DNA of 64,000 nucleotides. It comes from Bradyrhizobium sp. AUGA SZCCT0283 (GTDB lineage Bacteria; Pseudomonadota; Alphaproteobacteria; Rhizobiales; Xanthobacteraceae). The notes beneath the pieces are model-generated. The model was given only the letters and a program-made list of their open reading frames with translations, was not told the DNA's origin and searched no databases. Location of the stretch: NCBI RefSeq assembly GCF_018130385.1, contig NZ_JAFCLU010000004.1:124001-188000 (forward strand), given 5' to 3'. Both the position numbers and the translations under genes were made by a program. Below, in pieces: positions 26,175 to 36,200 of the stretch (position 1 is the stretch's first letter; each line of letters opens with the position of its first letter).

Positions 26175-27152
26175 CTACGGCGCCGCGTTCTTCCTCAACG
26201 CATCTGCCGCTGAAACGTTCACGGCCGCTACGGCGCCGTTCGCACCATGACCGGCCGCCGTGTCAGGCGACACGCTGACGATCGCCGCTTCGGTCCGGTA
26301 CTGCGGCAGGTGATGTTCGAGCGCGTAGAAGACGCACAGCGCGAGGCTGGACCAGACCGCCAGGCTGAAATAAAGCGACATCCAGGCAATCTCGTCCTTC
26401 CACTCGGCCAGGTCGTGCGTCACCACCCAGCGCGTGCTCACGTCGCGCAGGCCCTCGCGGGGCGTCAGGCGCTTGTCGCCATCGGCATCTCCGGTCCGCC
26501 AGCGGTTCAGGTACATCGGGACGTCGATCGTCATCAGAAACGCTAGAAAGCCCGCAATGCCCGCGATGGCGACGGCCAGGACCACGCGAACCGCGCCATG
26601 GAATTCCGGAAGCAGGCGGCAAAGGCCCACACCGACGGCGAAGAAGGCAACCGCCCATAGCGAATTTTCGATGGCGTTGCCGAGATAATTCCTGGTCAGC
26701 ACCGCATACCATGAGAGGCATTCCGCGATCAGAATCAGCGGTACGATCACCCAGGCGGCGTTCACGGTCGTTTCCGCGCCGGTCATCGCGCCGAGCTGGT
26801 GCAGGAGAATCGCCCATTGCGCCACAAAACAGATCTCGGCCACGGTCGCCACCGACCGTCCGACCATGACGCTCGACAGCCAGGTGTCGAACAGGCAGAT
26901 CCGCTGAACGTCGGCGCGTGGCAGAAATGATCTGAAGGCGCAGCCGAAAACATAGGCCGCACAGAACAGCAGCATGGTCCCGATGCTGGCCGCGCTGCCG
27001 GCAGCGCCAGTCGGCTGGAGCAGAAGCTCGCGATACAGCACGAACCAGACGGCGATATTGACGCCACTCACCAGGGTCAGCAGGCCCCACCACCAGGACA
27101 CGGGATTCGACCAGGCCAGGGAACCTGACCGCGCCTGCCATTCCAAGCTCAT
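26175..27152 (-). CDS. Hypothetical multi-pass membrane protein
   Basis: 325 residues with about seven membrane segments (WWWGLLTLVSGVNIAVWFVL, IGTMLLFCAAYVFGCAF, AAWVIVPLILIAECLSWYAVL, VRVVLAVAIAGIAGFLAFL and others). A soluble loop contains DADGDKRLTPREGLRD, which looks like a single EF-hand calcium loop (DxDGDxxLTxxE). The start MSLEWQARS at 27152 has GGAG upstream. I do not recognise the family. It is 22 bases upstream of mgtC, so the two are probably co-transcribed. Confidence 0.7.
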   Translation of the reverse strand: MSLEWQARSGSLAWSNPVSWWWGLLTLVSGVNIAVWFVLYRELLLQPTGAAGSAASIGTMLLFCAAYVFGCAFRSFLPRADVQRICLFDTWLSSVMVGRSVATVAEICFVAQWAILLHQLGAMTGAETTVNAAWVIVPLILIAECLSWYAVLTRNYLGNAIENSLWAVAFFAVGVGLCRLLPEFHGAVRVVLAVAIAGIAGFLAFLMTIDVPMYLNRWRTGDADGDKRLTPREGLRDVSTRWVVTHDLAEWKDEIAWMSLYFSLAVWSSLALCVFYALEHHLPQYRTEAAIVSVSPDTAAGHGANGAVAAVNVSAADALRKNAAP

Positions 27153-27307
27153 TCGCCGCTCCGCCGTAATCGAACTGACATCAGACTGTAATAATACAGT
27201 CATGCACGTCGAGGCCAATCACGACAAGAGTATGCCGACGGGGGGATGGGGGGCGCGGGCCGCAGGTCGATGTCGGCAGCGGACCGGTCTCTGAAAATGA
27301 CTCGCTT

Positions 27308-27378
27308 CTCGTCATGGCCGGGCATAGCCGTCGCAAGGACGGCGTCGCTGCCGCTCGCCTATGCCCGGCCATGACGAG
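27308..27378. repeat. Perfect 20-bp inverted repeat
   Basis: CTCGTCATGGCCGGGCATAG (27308-27327) and its exact complement (27359-27378) flank a 31-base spacer that contains a second GTCGCAAGGACGGCG hairpin. It lies between the convergently placed ends of neighbouring control regions and resembles other interspersed palindromes of this genome. Confidence 0.75.
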
Positions 27379-27424
27379 CAAGGGCCAGAGGGCCTGATTC
27401 ATTGGCCGCTCTTCGGTCGAATTC

Positions 27425-27706
27425 TCAGGACAGGAATTTTACGCCGTAGGTTTTGCCCCGGCGCCAAACCACTTCGCACGACTGGCGCGTCGTATGTTCG
27501 GGCACCAGCGCCAATTCAAAACCGTCTCTGACGTCCAGCGCCGCATCGGTCACGATCTTGGCGCCGCCCGGAGAGACGTCCAGGACGAAGCATTCAATCT
27601 TCGTCATCCCGTTGTCGATCGTCATCCATGTCGGCCGTTTGCGCAGCTCGCGCCGCGGTTCGCGCTGCACCTTTGTCCTTTGGTCGTCGACAATCATCGT
27701 GGCCAT
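27425..27706 (-). CDS. PilZ domain protein
   Basis: 93 residues. RREPRRELRKR gives the RxxxR part and LDVSPGGAKI the D/NxSxxG part of the PilZ cyclic-di-GMP site. A beta barrel follows (VRDGFELALVP, CEVVWRRGKTYGVKFL). Single-domain PilZ proteins act as c-di-GMP receptors by contacting a partner. A diguanylate cyclase is present at 52167-53312, though not adjacent. Confidence 0.85.
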   Translation of the reverse strand: MATMIVDDQRTKVQREPRRELRKRPTWMTIDNGMTKIECFVLDVSPGGAKIVTDAALDVRDGFELALVPEHTTRQSCEVVWRRGKTYGVKFLS

Positions 27707-27839
27707 CCGTCGTTGGACCCAGTCGTCTGGGTCTTCGAAACAGGCCGTCAGAATGAAGATAACTTCGTAAAGTTCCCTTAGTTTATCGTTTCAAATTTAC
27801 CGGTTTACTTCGCGAGTTGTAAGTCGATCTCCCTCAACA

Positions 27840-28423
27840 GTGCCTGCGCCGTCGGGCGCGTTCGGGACGTCCGTAATCGTCCTCGCGGCCGCAGCAAGCC
27901 GGGCGTCTCGCGCGATACGCACGCCCAAACTGAGACGATTGGCGGCCAGGCTCAGGCCGAGCAGCCGGCGGCCGCCCCGGCGGCGGTGCCTGACCAGATG
28001 CCGTTCGATATCCCGTACGGAAATTCGATCACCGCCGATCGCGCCGCCGATGTCGTGAAGGCGATCGTTGCCGAGGCCACGAAATCTCCCCGCAACTGGA
28101 AGCTCGCCATTTCCGTCGTCGATACGCATGGCGATCTCGTCTATTTCTACAAGATGGACAGCACGCAGCCGGCGTCGGTAACAATCTCGCAGAACAAGGC
28201 GCGCACTGCGGCGCGCTATCGGCGCCCGACGCAGATCTTCAACAATGCGATGCAGACTCTTGCCGGAGCCTATGTCGCCACGCTGGAGTCGCCTCCGCCG
28301 GCCGCATCGCCCAGCGGTATCCCGCTTGTCGAGGGGGAAAAATCATCGGTGCGGTCGGTTGCAGCGGTGCCACCGGCGACCAGGACGCCGTCGCCTGCAA
28401 GGCCGGCGCCGACACGGTGAAGT
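27840..28423 (+). pseudogene. GlcG/HbpS-like heme-binding protein, frameshifted
   Basis: A central frame reads VPDQMPFDIPYGNSITADRA, KLAISVVDTHGDLVYFYKMD and ISQNKARTAARYRRPTQIF, typical of the GlcG/HbpS family. After GIPLVEG the frame breaks at a GGGGGAAAAA run; one frame over, the family end (KIIGAVGCSGATGDQDAVACKAGADTVK, here split across 20-residue limits) is intact up to a stop. The N-terminal signal peptide (TSVIVLAAAAS) also lies in another frame, with no start in the main frame. Two shifts make it a pseudogene, or one is a sequencing error in a homopolymer. Confidence 0.7.
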
Positions 28424-28448
28424 AGTCGCGGCCTCACATGCTCCGTCC

Positions 28449-28551
28449 GTCATTCCGGGGCAGCCCGCAGGGCTGAGCCCGGAATCCATTTCACTGCTTG
28501 AGATGCGGCTCAATGGATTCCGGGCTCGCGCTACGCGCGCCCCGGAATGAC
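28449..28551. repeat. 103-bp palindromic repeat, 'gtcattccgggg' family
   Basis: Same ends and length as the copy inside dnaE2 and similar inner arms (CCCGGAATCCATTTC and CAATGGATTCCGGG). It sits between the GlcG pseudogene and the SDR gene. Confidence 0.85.
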
Positions 28552-28619
28552 GGCGGGTGTTGAGGTGGATAGATGGTGGGCACGGCGCCAACGCGCCTTT
28601 GCCCACGCGACACAACGCC

Positions 28620-29390
28620 TCAGAAATTCACCCGGTTCGAGATCGCGCCGTCGACGACGAGGTTCGAGCCCGTCGTGAAGGAGGAGGCCGGGCTCGCCAG
28701 GAACACCGCCGCATTGGCGATCTCCTGCGGCGTCGCCATGCGGCCAGTCGGGTTGCGCGCCAGCGCATCCTGGTAGCGCTTCGGCATGTTCTGCTCGACC
28801 ATGTTCCAGATGCCGCCCCTGAAATAGACGGTGCCCGGCGACACCACGTTGACGCGGATTTTCTTGCCCGCGTATTGCCGCGCCAGTCCCTTGGCCATGT
28901 GGATCAGCGCCGCCTTGATCGGGCCATATGAGCTGGCGCTATCCGCCTGCGCCGCCGAGATCGATGAAATGATGACGAAGGCCGCGTCGCCGGTCTTCTC
29001 GCCGCTGGCCTCGAGCAAGGGACGCGCAGCCTCGAACGCGTTGACGGCGCCGAGCACGTCGAGCCGAAAATTCTGCTCCCATGAAGCGGGATCGCCGCCT
29101 TGCGCCATGGCCCCGGCATTGGAGAACAGCATGTCGACGCTGCCCAGCTCCCGCGCAACATCAGCGATCCACGACTTCAATGCGGCGGCGTCGGTGATAT
29201 CCACGGGCGCGCCGGTCGCCTTCACGCCCATCGCCTTCAGCTCGGTAACGGTGCCGGCGACCTGATCCGCGTTGCGGGCGCAGACCGCGACGCCTGCGCC
29301 TTCGCCCGCCAGCGTGTCCGCAATCGCCCGCCCGATGCCGCGCGTACCGCCGAGCACGACGGCGTTTCTGCCCCTCAAACCCAAGTCCAT
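28620..29390 (-). CDS. Short-chain dehydrogenase/reductase (SDR)
   Basis: 256 residues, standard for classical SDRs. TxGxxxGIG is present as GGTRGIGRAIAD, NAG as FSNAGAMAQ, the catalytic Ser as VIISSISAAQ, and Tyr/Lys as SYGPIKAAL (YxxxK). The C-terminus ends GSNLVVDGAISNRV. It should be a cytoplasmic NAD(P)-dependent oxidoreductase; substrate unknown. The start at 29390 follows AAAGGAAAAA. Confidence 0.92.
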   Translation of the reverse strand: MDLGLRGRNAVVLGGTRGIGRAIADTLAGEGAGVAVCARNADQVAGTVTELKAMGVKATGAPVDITDAAALKSWIADVARELGSVDMLFSNAGAMAQGGDPASWEQNFRLDVLGAVNAFEAARPLLEASGEKTGDAAFVIISSISAAQADSASSYGPIKAALIHMAKGLARQYAGKKIRVNVVSPGTVYFRGGIWNMVEQNMPKRYQDALARNPTGRMATPQEIANAAVFLASPASSFTTGSNLVVDGAISNRVNF

Positions 29391-29472
29391 CTTGTTTTTC
29401 CTTTGCTGATTCCGGAGCATTGTAGCGGTGAAGGTAACCTGGGAGAAAGCTCAAATCACCGACATCCCTCCC

Positions 29473-29596
29473 GTCATTCCGGGGCGCGACGAAGTCGCGA
29501 GCCCGGAATCCATCAGGCCGCGCATTCTGCCGTGAAATGGATTCTCTGATGTGCAATCGCACATCATAGCTCTCGCTTCTCGAGCCCCGGAATGAC
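29473..29596. repeat. 'gtcattccgggg' repeat with nested hairpin insert
   Basis: Same outer ends as the 103-bp copies but 124 bp long. The additional bases include GATGTGCAATCGCACATC, a small perfect hairpin, inside the second half. Confidence 0.75.
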
Positions 29597-29668
29597 GATG
29601 GGTTGTAGCTGCGTAGAGTGGGCAAAGGCGCGCGAGCGCCGTGTCCACCATCAAGCATTCCCGCTCAT

Positions 29669-29700
29669 GAGGGTGGGCACGCTTCGCTGTGCCCACCCTC
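29669..29700. repeat. Strong hairpin GAGGGTGGGCAC/GTGCCCACCCTC
   Basis: Two perfect 12-base arms around an 8-base loop (GCTTCGCT). No T-run follows, so it is more likely a repeat unit than a terminator. Confidence 0.6.
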
Positions 29701-30454
29701 CGATTTTCTGCGAACTGATTTGCTTCGCGCGCAAGCGCAATCTTGATGCACGACTGCGACAAATCAACACGACGGGCAAATCACCAAAAACCTGTCCAGC
29801 CCCTTTTGCAAAAATATTCCGCTTAACTTGTCGGGCAAATCATTTGCATAACTCCGCCCGTCTCACGGCGGATGAGGGGCGTTGGCCATCGTCACGAACG
29901 TGCGGTGAGATGCGATGGACGCGAGAGCTGCGACTGACGTGTGCGGCCTATCGCGTACGGCGAAGTCGTGTGGTCCTGACGCCGCGGTGCTGGCGTCAAG
30001 TCGCGCGGGGTTTATTTCCTGCGCAGCGACGGTGGCAAAAGAGCCGTTCACCGAGGAGAGCTCGAAGTAAGCCGTAAAGCCATTGCGCAGGGAAGGCCGG
30101 AGTGTTTCCGCCGAACCTGTATGCTCGTGTGCGCTTTTGCCATGTGCATTGCACGCGAGACCGCGGGTGCGGCGCGCACCCGGTCTTCCCTGCGCCCTCT
30201 GTTCTCATAGAGGGCAAGCGAAGATGCAAACCTCGGGCAGATCGTGCCGCGAGATCGCAAAACTATATCCACCGTCATTGCGACCCGTTGGCTCGCAATG
30301 ACGGGGAGGGAACGGTACCCCTGAGAATCCGTAGATCCGGATGAGCGCAGCGACATCCGGGACCGCTCTAACGCCACCCTGGATTTCGCTCGCGCTCCAT
30401 TCGGGCTACGTTGCGTCGGATGTTGAAAAAGAACGTTAGGGAAGAGACACGCCG
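29701..30454. other. Repeat-rich stretch without a supported gene
   Basis: About 750 bases between the repeats downstream of the SDR control region and the CoA-transferase gene. Short frames occur on both strands (for example reverse MRTEGAGKTGCAPHPRSRV near 30229), but these match, from memory, a multi-copy non-coding element often mis-annotated in Bradyrhizobium-like genomes. CCGGGTGCGGCGCGCACCCGG near 30165-30183 is a strong palindrome. No credible gene. Confidence 0.5.
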
Positions 30455-31852
30455 ATGCAAAGCCCGCGCGAAATTCTCTCCGATATCTGGACCTCCGTCG
30501 GCGGCGAAGCTTCCGCGCTCGACGCGCTCACGCTGACCGGCGATGAACCGCAATTGCCGTCCTCGTTTCGCGTCGCTGCAGCCGCACAGGTCAGCGTCGC
30601 CGCGACCGGGCTGGCGGCGGCCGGGATCTGGAAAATGCGCAGCGGCGAGGTGCAGGATGTTGCGGTCGATATGTGCCATGCCGTGGTCGAATGCCGGAGC
30701 GAACGCTATCTGCGCGTCGACGGCAAGCCGCCGCCGCCGGCCTGGGACGCAATCGCCGGAATCTACAGGACCCGCGACAATGGCTTCGTGCGGCTGCACA
30801 CCAATTTTCCCCACCACCGCGACGCCGTCTGCAAGGTGCTGAACTGCAAGCCGGAGCGTGACGCGGTTCAGGCCGCGCTGATGCAATGGGACGGCGAGGC
30901 GTTCGAGACCGCGGCCTATGCTGGCGGCTGCGTCGTCGCCTTCATGCGCTCCCATGACCAATGGTCGGCGACGCCGCAGGCAAAAGCGCTCGCCGGATTG
31001 CCGCTGATCTCGATCGCGAAAATCGGCGAGGCCGCGCCAAAGCCCTGGCCCGAGGGCGACCGGCCGCTCGCCGGCATTCGCGTGCTCGATCTGTCGCGGG
31101 TGATCGCGGGGCCGGTGGCGGGCCGGACGCTCGCCGCGCATGGCGCCGACGTGCTGCTGATCTCCGGCCCCGGCCTGCCGGCAATCCCGTGGCTCACCAT
31201 CGACACCGGCCGCGGCAAGCTGACGAGTTTTGTCGAACTCAAGAGCGAGCAGGGGCGCGGCGTGCTGCGCGATCTGTTGGCCGAGGCGGATATCTTTTCT
31301 CAAGGCTATCGGCCGCGGGCGATCTCAGGCCTCGGCTTCTCGCCGGAGGATGCCGCGCGCATCAATCCCGGTATCATTTATGTCACGCTGTCGGCCTATG
31401 GTGCCGCAGGTCCCTGGGCCGAGCGGCGCGGCTTCGACTCGCTGGTGCAGACCGCGACCGGATTCAACCATGCCGAGGGAAAGGCCGCCGGTGTCGACGG
31501 ACCGAAGGAATTGCCGGCGCAGATGCTCGACCACGCCACCGGCTACTTCATGGCGTTCGGCGCCATGATGGCCAAGGCACGGCAGGCGCGTGAAGGCGGC
31601 AGCTGGCACGTCCAGGTGTCGCTGGCGCAGACCGGACGCTGGCTGTGGAATCTCGGCCGGGTCGCCGATGGACTGAACACCCGTGATCTTACGGGGGAGG
31701 CGGTGATGCCCTTTATCGAGGAGATTCCGTCAGGCTTTGGTGCACTGCGGTCGGTCAGGCATTCGGCGATCTTGTCGAAAACATCAGCATTTTGGGCCCG
31801 CCCGGCCATGCCCCTCGGCAGTCACCCGCCGCAATGGCCGCCACCGGCATAG
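30455..31852 (+). CDS. CaiB/BaiF family CoA-transferase (class III)
   Basis: 465 residues. The second half shows the family core: PLAGIRVLDLSRVIAGPVAGRTLAAHGADVL, then FSQGYRPRAISGLGFSPEDAARINPGIIYV and YGAAGPWAERRGFDSLVQTATGF. The N-terminal half (residues 1-200) is a related but divergent repeat, as in the longer two-domain members. They move CoA between carboxylic acids through an aspartyl-CoA intermediate. The conserved Asp of the second half should lie near FDSLVQ but is not certain. Substrate unknown. Confidence 0.87.
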   Translation: MQSPREILSDIWTSVGGEASALDALTLTGDEPQLPSSFRVAAAAQVSVAATGLAAAGIWKMRSGEVQDVAVDMCHAVVECRSERYLRVDGKPPPPAWDAIAGIYRTRDNGFVRLHTNFPHHRDAVCKVLNCKPERDAVQAALMQWDGEAFETAAYAGGCVVAFMRSHDQWSATPQAKALAGLPLISIAKIGEAAPKPWPEGDRPLAGIRVLDLSRVIAGPVAGRTLAAHGADVLLISGPGLPAIPWLTIDTGRGKLTSFVELKSEQGRGVLRDLLAEADIFSQGYRPRAISGLGFSPEDAARINPGIIYVTLSAYGAAGPWAERRGFDSLVQTATGFNHAEGKAAGVDGPKELPAQMLDHATGYFMAFGAMMAKARQAREGGSWHVQVSLAQTGRWLWNLGRVADGLNTRDLTGEAVMPFIEEIPSGFGALRSVRHSAILSKTSAFWARPAMPLGSHPPQWPPPA

Positions 31853-31995
31853 GCCGCTTGCCGGCGTTCGGGCCGGCTCTCCAAACTTTAATCTCACCCG
31901 CTAAGGCAATTTTTCGTTTTTCATGTTGTTGGAACGCGAATTGGGCACTATTAGCGCAGGCTGAGGCAAATTGTCGCTGAGTGGTTCCGGGCCGG

Positions 31996-33240
31996 ATGCT
32001 TAACGTATTTACCAAGCGATTGCAGATCGTTACCCGACAGCGGCTGGCCGTGGCCATCGGACTGTTGGCCCTCGTCGGCGCCGGCGCTTATGGATACGTC
32101 CAGATCAACGGCGCAAAACGCGGCCATTCGGAAATCTCGAGCCAGTCCCGCAAAGGGTTGCAGCGCTACACGCCGAGCCCCGCCGAATGGGCCAGCCTGA
32201 CCATTCAGCCCGTCACCGAACGCGGCTTCCGCGCCGAACACGTCACCGAAGGCAAGATCGCGATCGACGAAGATCGCTCGACGCCGGTGTTCTCGCCCTA
32301 TGCAGGACGGGTCACCAAACTGCTGGCCAAGCCCGGCGACAGCGTCGTCAAGGGCCAGCCGCTGTTCGTGATCGAGGCCGCCGACAACGTTCAGGCGCAA
32401 AACGATTTCGTTGCGGCGATGAGCGCCATGAACAAGGCGAAGTCCGCGCTCGATCTGGCGCAGTTGCAGGGCCAGCGCGCCAAGGACCTGTTCGAGGGCA
32501 AGGCCGTTCCGCTGAAGGATTATCAGCAGAGCCAGGCGACTCTGATCCAGGCCGAAAACGACATGCGCTCGTCGCAGACGGCGATGGAGGCGGCGCGCAA
32601 CAAGCTGCGAATTCTCGGTCTCACCGATGACGACATCGCGACCTTCCAGGAAAAGGGCCGCATCAATCCGGAGACCACCATCTTCGCGCCGATCGCGGGC
32701 ACCGTGGTCCAGCGCAAGATCGGCCCCGGCCAGTATGTCAACGCCGGCGCCAGCGACCCCGTCTACGTGATCGGCGACCTCTCCACCGTCTGGATGACGG
32801 CGTTCGTCCGCGAAAGCGATTGCGCGAACGTCGCGATCGGACAGGACGTGACCTTCAATGTGCTGGCGCTGCCGGGCCACTCGCTTTCGGCGCGGATCAA
32901 TTACGTCGCCACGGCGATCGATCCTGCGACGCGGCGGCTGCTGGTGCGCGCCACCATCGACAACAGGAACGGCACGCTAAAGCCGGAAATGTTCGCCAAC
33001 GTCACGATCTATTCGGCGGGCGACCGTCCGGCGGTCGGCGTGCCGAAGCAGGCATTGATCTATGAAGGCGATCAGGTCCGGATCTGGGTCGCGCATCCGG
33101 ACAAGACGATTGAATTGCGTCAGATCAAGCCTGGCCTCACCAATGGCGATCTCGTCGAGGTGGTCGGCAATCTGAAACCCGGCGAGCAGATCGTCACGAA
33201 GGGCGCGCTATTCATCGACCGCGCCGCGTCCGGCAGCTGA
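31996..33240 (+). CDS. RND efflux periplasmic adaptor (CusB/CzcB-like)
   Basis: 414 residues. One N-terminal membrane anchor (LAVAIGLLALVGAGAYGYV), lipoyl halves (VFSPYAGRVTKLLAKPGDSVVKGQPLF and IFAPIAGTVVQRKIGPGQYVNAG), a coiled coil between them, then the barrel (VWMTAFVRESDCANVAIGQ) and membrane-proximal domain. The ATG at 31996 is preferred to the upstream GTG because the anchor then has a normal short cytoplasmic lead. It is 25 bases upstream of the RND pump gene. No His/Met-rich metal site is obvious. Confidence 0.9.
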   Translation: MLNVFTKRLQIVTRQRLAVAIGLLALVGAGAYGYVQINGAKRGHSEISSQSRKGLQRYTPSPAEWASLTIQPVTERGFRAEHVTEGKIAIDEDRSTPVFSPYAGRVTKLLAKPGDSVVKGQPLFVIEAADNVQAQNDFVAAMSAMNKAKSALDLAQLQGQRAKDLFEGKAVPLKDYQQSQATLIQAENDMRSSQTAMEAARNKLRILGLTDDDIATFQEKGRINPETTIFAPIAGTVVQRKIGPGQYVNAGASDPVYVIGDLSTVWMTAFVRESDCANVAIGQDVTFNVLALPGHSLSARINYVATAIDPATRRLLVRATIDNRNGTLKPEMFANVTIYSAGDRPAVGVPKQALIYEGDQVRIWVAHPDKTIELRQIKPGLTNGDLVEVVGNLKPGEQIVTKGALFIDRAASGS

Positions 33241-33265
33241 TTCCTCATTGAAAGCCCCGGTCTGA

Positions 33266-36200
33266 ATGGATCGCCTGGTCGCCCTAGCAGTCAGCCGCCG
33301 TTATTTGATGGTCGGCATGTTCGCCGCCGTGCTGGTCGGCGGCCTGATCGCGTTCAAGCAGCTCAACATCGAGGCCTATCCCGATCCGACCCCGCCGATG
33401 GTCGACATCGTGACGCAGAGCCCGGGCCTGTCGTCGGAAGAGATCGAACGCTACATCACGATCCCGATCGAGACCCAGGTCGCTGGCATCAAGAACCTGC
33501 GCACCATCCGCACCATCTCGCTGTACGGATTGTCCGACGTCAAACTGCAGTTCTCGTTCGATTACACCTATGAAGAGGCGCTGCAGCAGGTGTTGAACCG
33601 GCTGTCGCAGCTTGCGCCGTTGCCGGGCAGTGCGCAGCCGACCATCTCGCCGCTCAGTCCGACCGGCGAGATTTTTCGGTACCGCTTGAAAGGCCCGCCG
33701 AATTACAGCGTGCTCGACCTCAAGACGCTGCAGGACTGGATATTGCAGCGCCGCTTCCGCGCCGTGCCGGGCGTCGTCGACGTTACCGGCTGGGGCGGCA
33801 AGACCAAGACCTACGAGCTGCAGGTCGATTTCAACAGACTGGTCGCCAACGGGCTGACGCTGCCGCAGGTGTTGCAGGCTGTTTCCAACGCCAACATCAA
33901 TGTCGGCGGCAACACCGTCAACATTGGCGCGCAATCCGCCGTGGTGCGTGGCGTCGGCCTGATCCGCTCGATCGACGATCTCAACAACACCATGGTATCG
34001 CAGTCGGGCGGCAATCCGGTGCTGGTCCGCGACATCGCGCATGTCACGATCGGGGAGAAGCCGCGGCTCGGCATCGCCGGTCTCGACCAGGACGACGACA
34101 TCGTGCAGGGCATCGTGCTGATGCGGCGCGGCGAGCAGAGTTCGCCGACCATCGCCCGGGTCGAAAAGCTGGTCCAAGACATCAATCATTCCTCGATCCT
34201 GCCGCCCGGTGTGAAGATCGAGCGGATCTATGACCGCAAGGATCTGATCGACATCACCACGCACACGGTGCTGCACAACATGGTGGTCGGGATCATCCTG
34301 ATCGTGCTGTTGCAATGGGTCTTCCTCGGCGACCTCCGCAGCGCCCTGATCGTCGGCGCGACGATCCCGTTCGCGCTGTTCTTCGCCGTCATCATCCTGG
34401 TGCTGCGCGGCGAATCCGCCAATCTGCTGTCGGTCGGCGCGATCGATTTCGGCCTGATCGTCGACGCCACCGTGATCATGGTCGAGGCGATCTTCCGGCG
34501 GCTGACGCAAACCACCGCGCTGTCGGAAGCCGAGCGCAGCCATATCTCATTCGATACCACGATGGGGATGAAGAGCCACGCGATCCTCTCGGCCGCTGCC
34601 GACGTGTCGCGCTCGATCTTCTTTGCCGCCGCCATCATTATCGCCGCCTTCCTGCCGCTGTTCACGCTGAGCGGCGTCGAAGGCAATATCTTCGGGCCGA
34701 TGGCGCGGACCTATGCCTACGCTTTGGCGGGCGGGCTGATCGCGACCTTCACGGTGACGCCGGCGTTGAGCGCGATCATCCTGCCTTCGCATCTGGATGA
34801 AGCCGAAACCTGGGTCGTGAAACAGCTCGACCGGCTGTATGTGCCGGTGCTGAACTGGGCGATTGCGAACCGCAGGATCGTCATGACCGGTGCTGCGGGT
34901 CTGGTGCTGCTCACCATCGTGTTCGCGCGGCTGCTGGGACTGGAATTCCTGCCCAAGCTGGAAGAAGGAAACTTGTGGATCCGCGCCACGCTGCCGCCGA
35001 CCATCTCGCTGCAGGAGGGCAACGCCTACGTCAACGAGATGCGCAGGATGATCCGTGCGCGCCCCGAGGTGGAATCGGTGGTGTCGCAGCACGGACGCCC
35101 CGACGACGGCACCGATGCCGCCGGCCTGTTCAACGCCGAATTCTTCGCGCCCCTGAAGCCCAACAGCGAATGGCCCGACACCCGCGACAAGGACGAACTG
35201 ACCGCGCAATTGCTGGGGCAGTTGCAGGACAAATTCCCGGGCGTCGAATTCAACTTCTCGCAGTATCTGCAGGACAACGTCTCGGAGGCCGTGTCGGGCG
35301 TGAAGGGCGAGAACTCGATCAAGCTCTATGGCAACGATCTGCAGGCGCTCACGGATACGGCCAACAAGATCAAATCCGTGCTCGGCACCGTACAGGGCGT
35401 CACCGATCTCGCGGTGTTCACCTCGCTCGGCCAGCCGACCATCCAGATCGATATCGACCGTGCCCGTGCGGCGCGCTACGGCCTGTCACCCGGCGATATC
35501 AACGCCACCATCAAGGTTGCGGTCGGCGGCGACAGCGCCGGCGATCTCTATGAACCCGGCAGCGACCGGCATTTCCCGATCATCGTTCGCCTCGCCCCCG
35601 AATACCGCAAGAGCGCGGAGGCGATCCACAATTTGCGGATCGGCGTGGCCGGGCAGGGCGGTGCGATCACGCAGATTCCGCTCAGCGAGGTTGCCTCGAT
35701 CAACCTGATCTCGGGCGCCGCCTATATCTACCGCGAAGGGCAGGAGCGCTATCTGCCGATCAAGTTCTCGGTGCGCAACCGCGACCTTGGCAGCGCGATT
35801 CAGGAAGCGCAGGACAAGGTCGCCGCGCAGGTCGAACTGCCGCCGGGATCGCGCATCGAATGGGTCGGCGAGTTCGGCAATCTGCAGGACGCCATCAAGC
35901 GGCTCTCGATCGTGGTGCCGATCAGCCTCGCGCTGATCGGCGTGCTGCTGTTCTTCAATTTCGGTTCGATGGTCGACACGCTGCTCGCCATGAGCGTGAT
36001 CCCGATGGCGATCTTCGGCGGCGTGCTCGGTCTGTTGATCACGGGCATCCCGTTCAGCGTGTCGGCCGCGATCGGCTTCATCGCGCTGTTCGGTATCGCC
36101 GTGATGGACGGCATCATCATCCTGTCGCAGTACAACCAGCTCATCGACGAAGGCTATGAGCGGATGCGCGCGGTGATCCGTACCGGCGAACTGCAACTGC

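Noticed and set aside
29669..29700. Strong hairpin considered as a terminator
   Set aside because: No T-run follows on either strand and no gene ends nearby.
29996..30377. Short reverse frames near 30.0-30.4 kb (MRTEGAGKTG... and MALERSRMSL...)
   Set aside because: Located in a multi-copy non-coding element that often gives spurious annotations; no start signals.
33284..34543. Reverse open frame of 419 codons over the RND pump
   Set aside because: Antisense shadow with low-complexity D/H/Q/R composition and no motifs.
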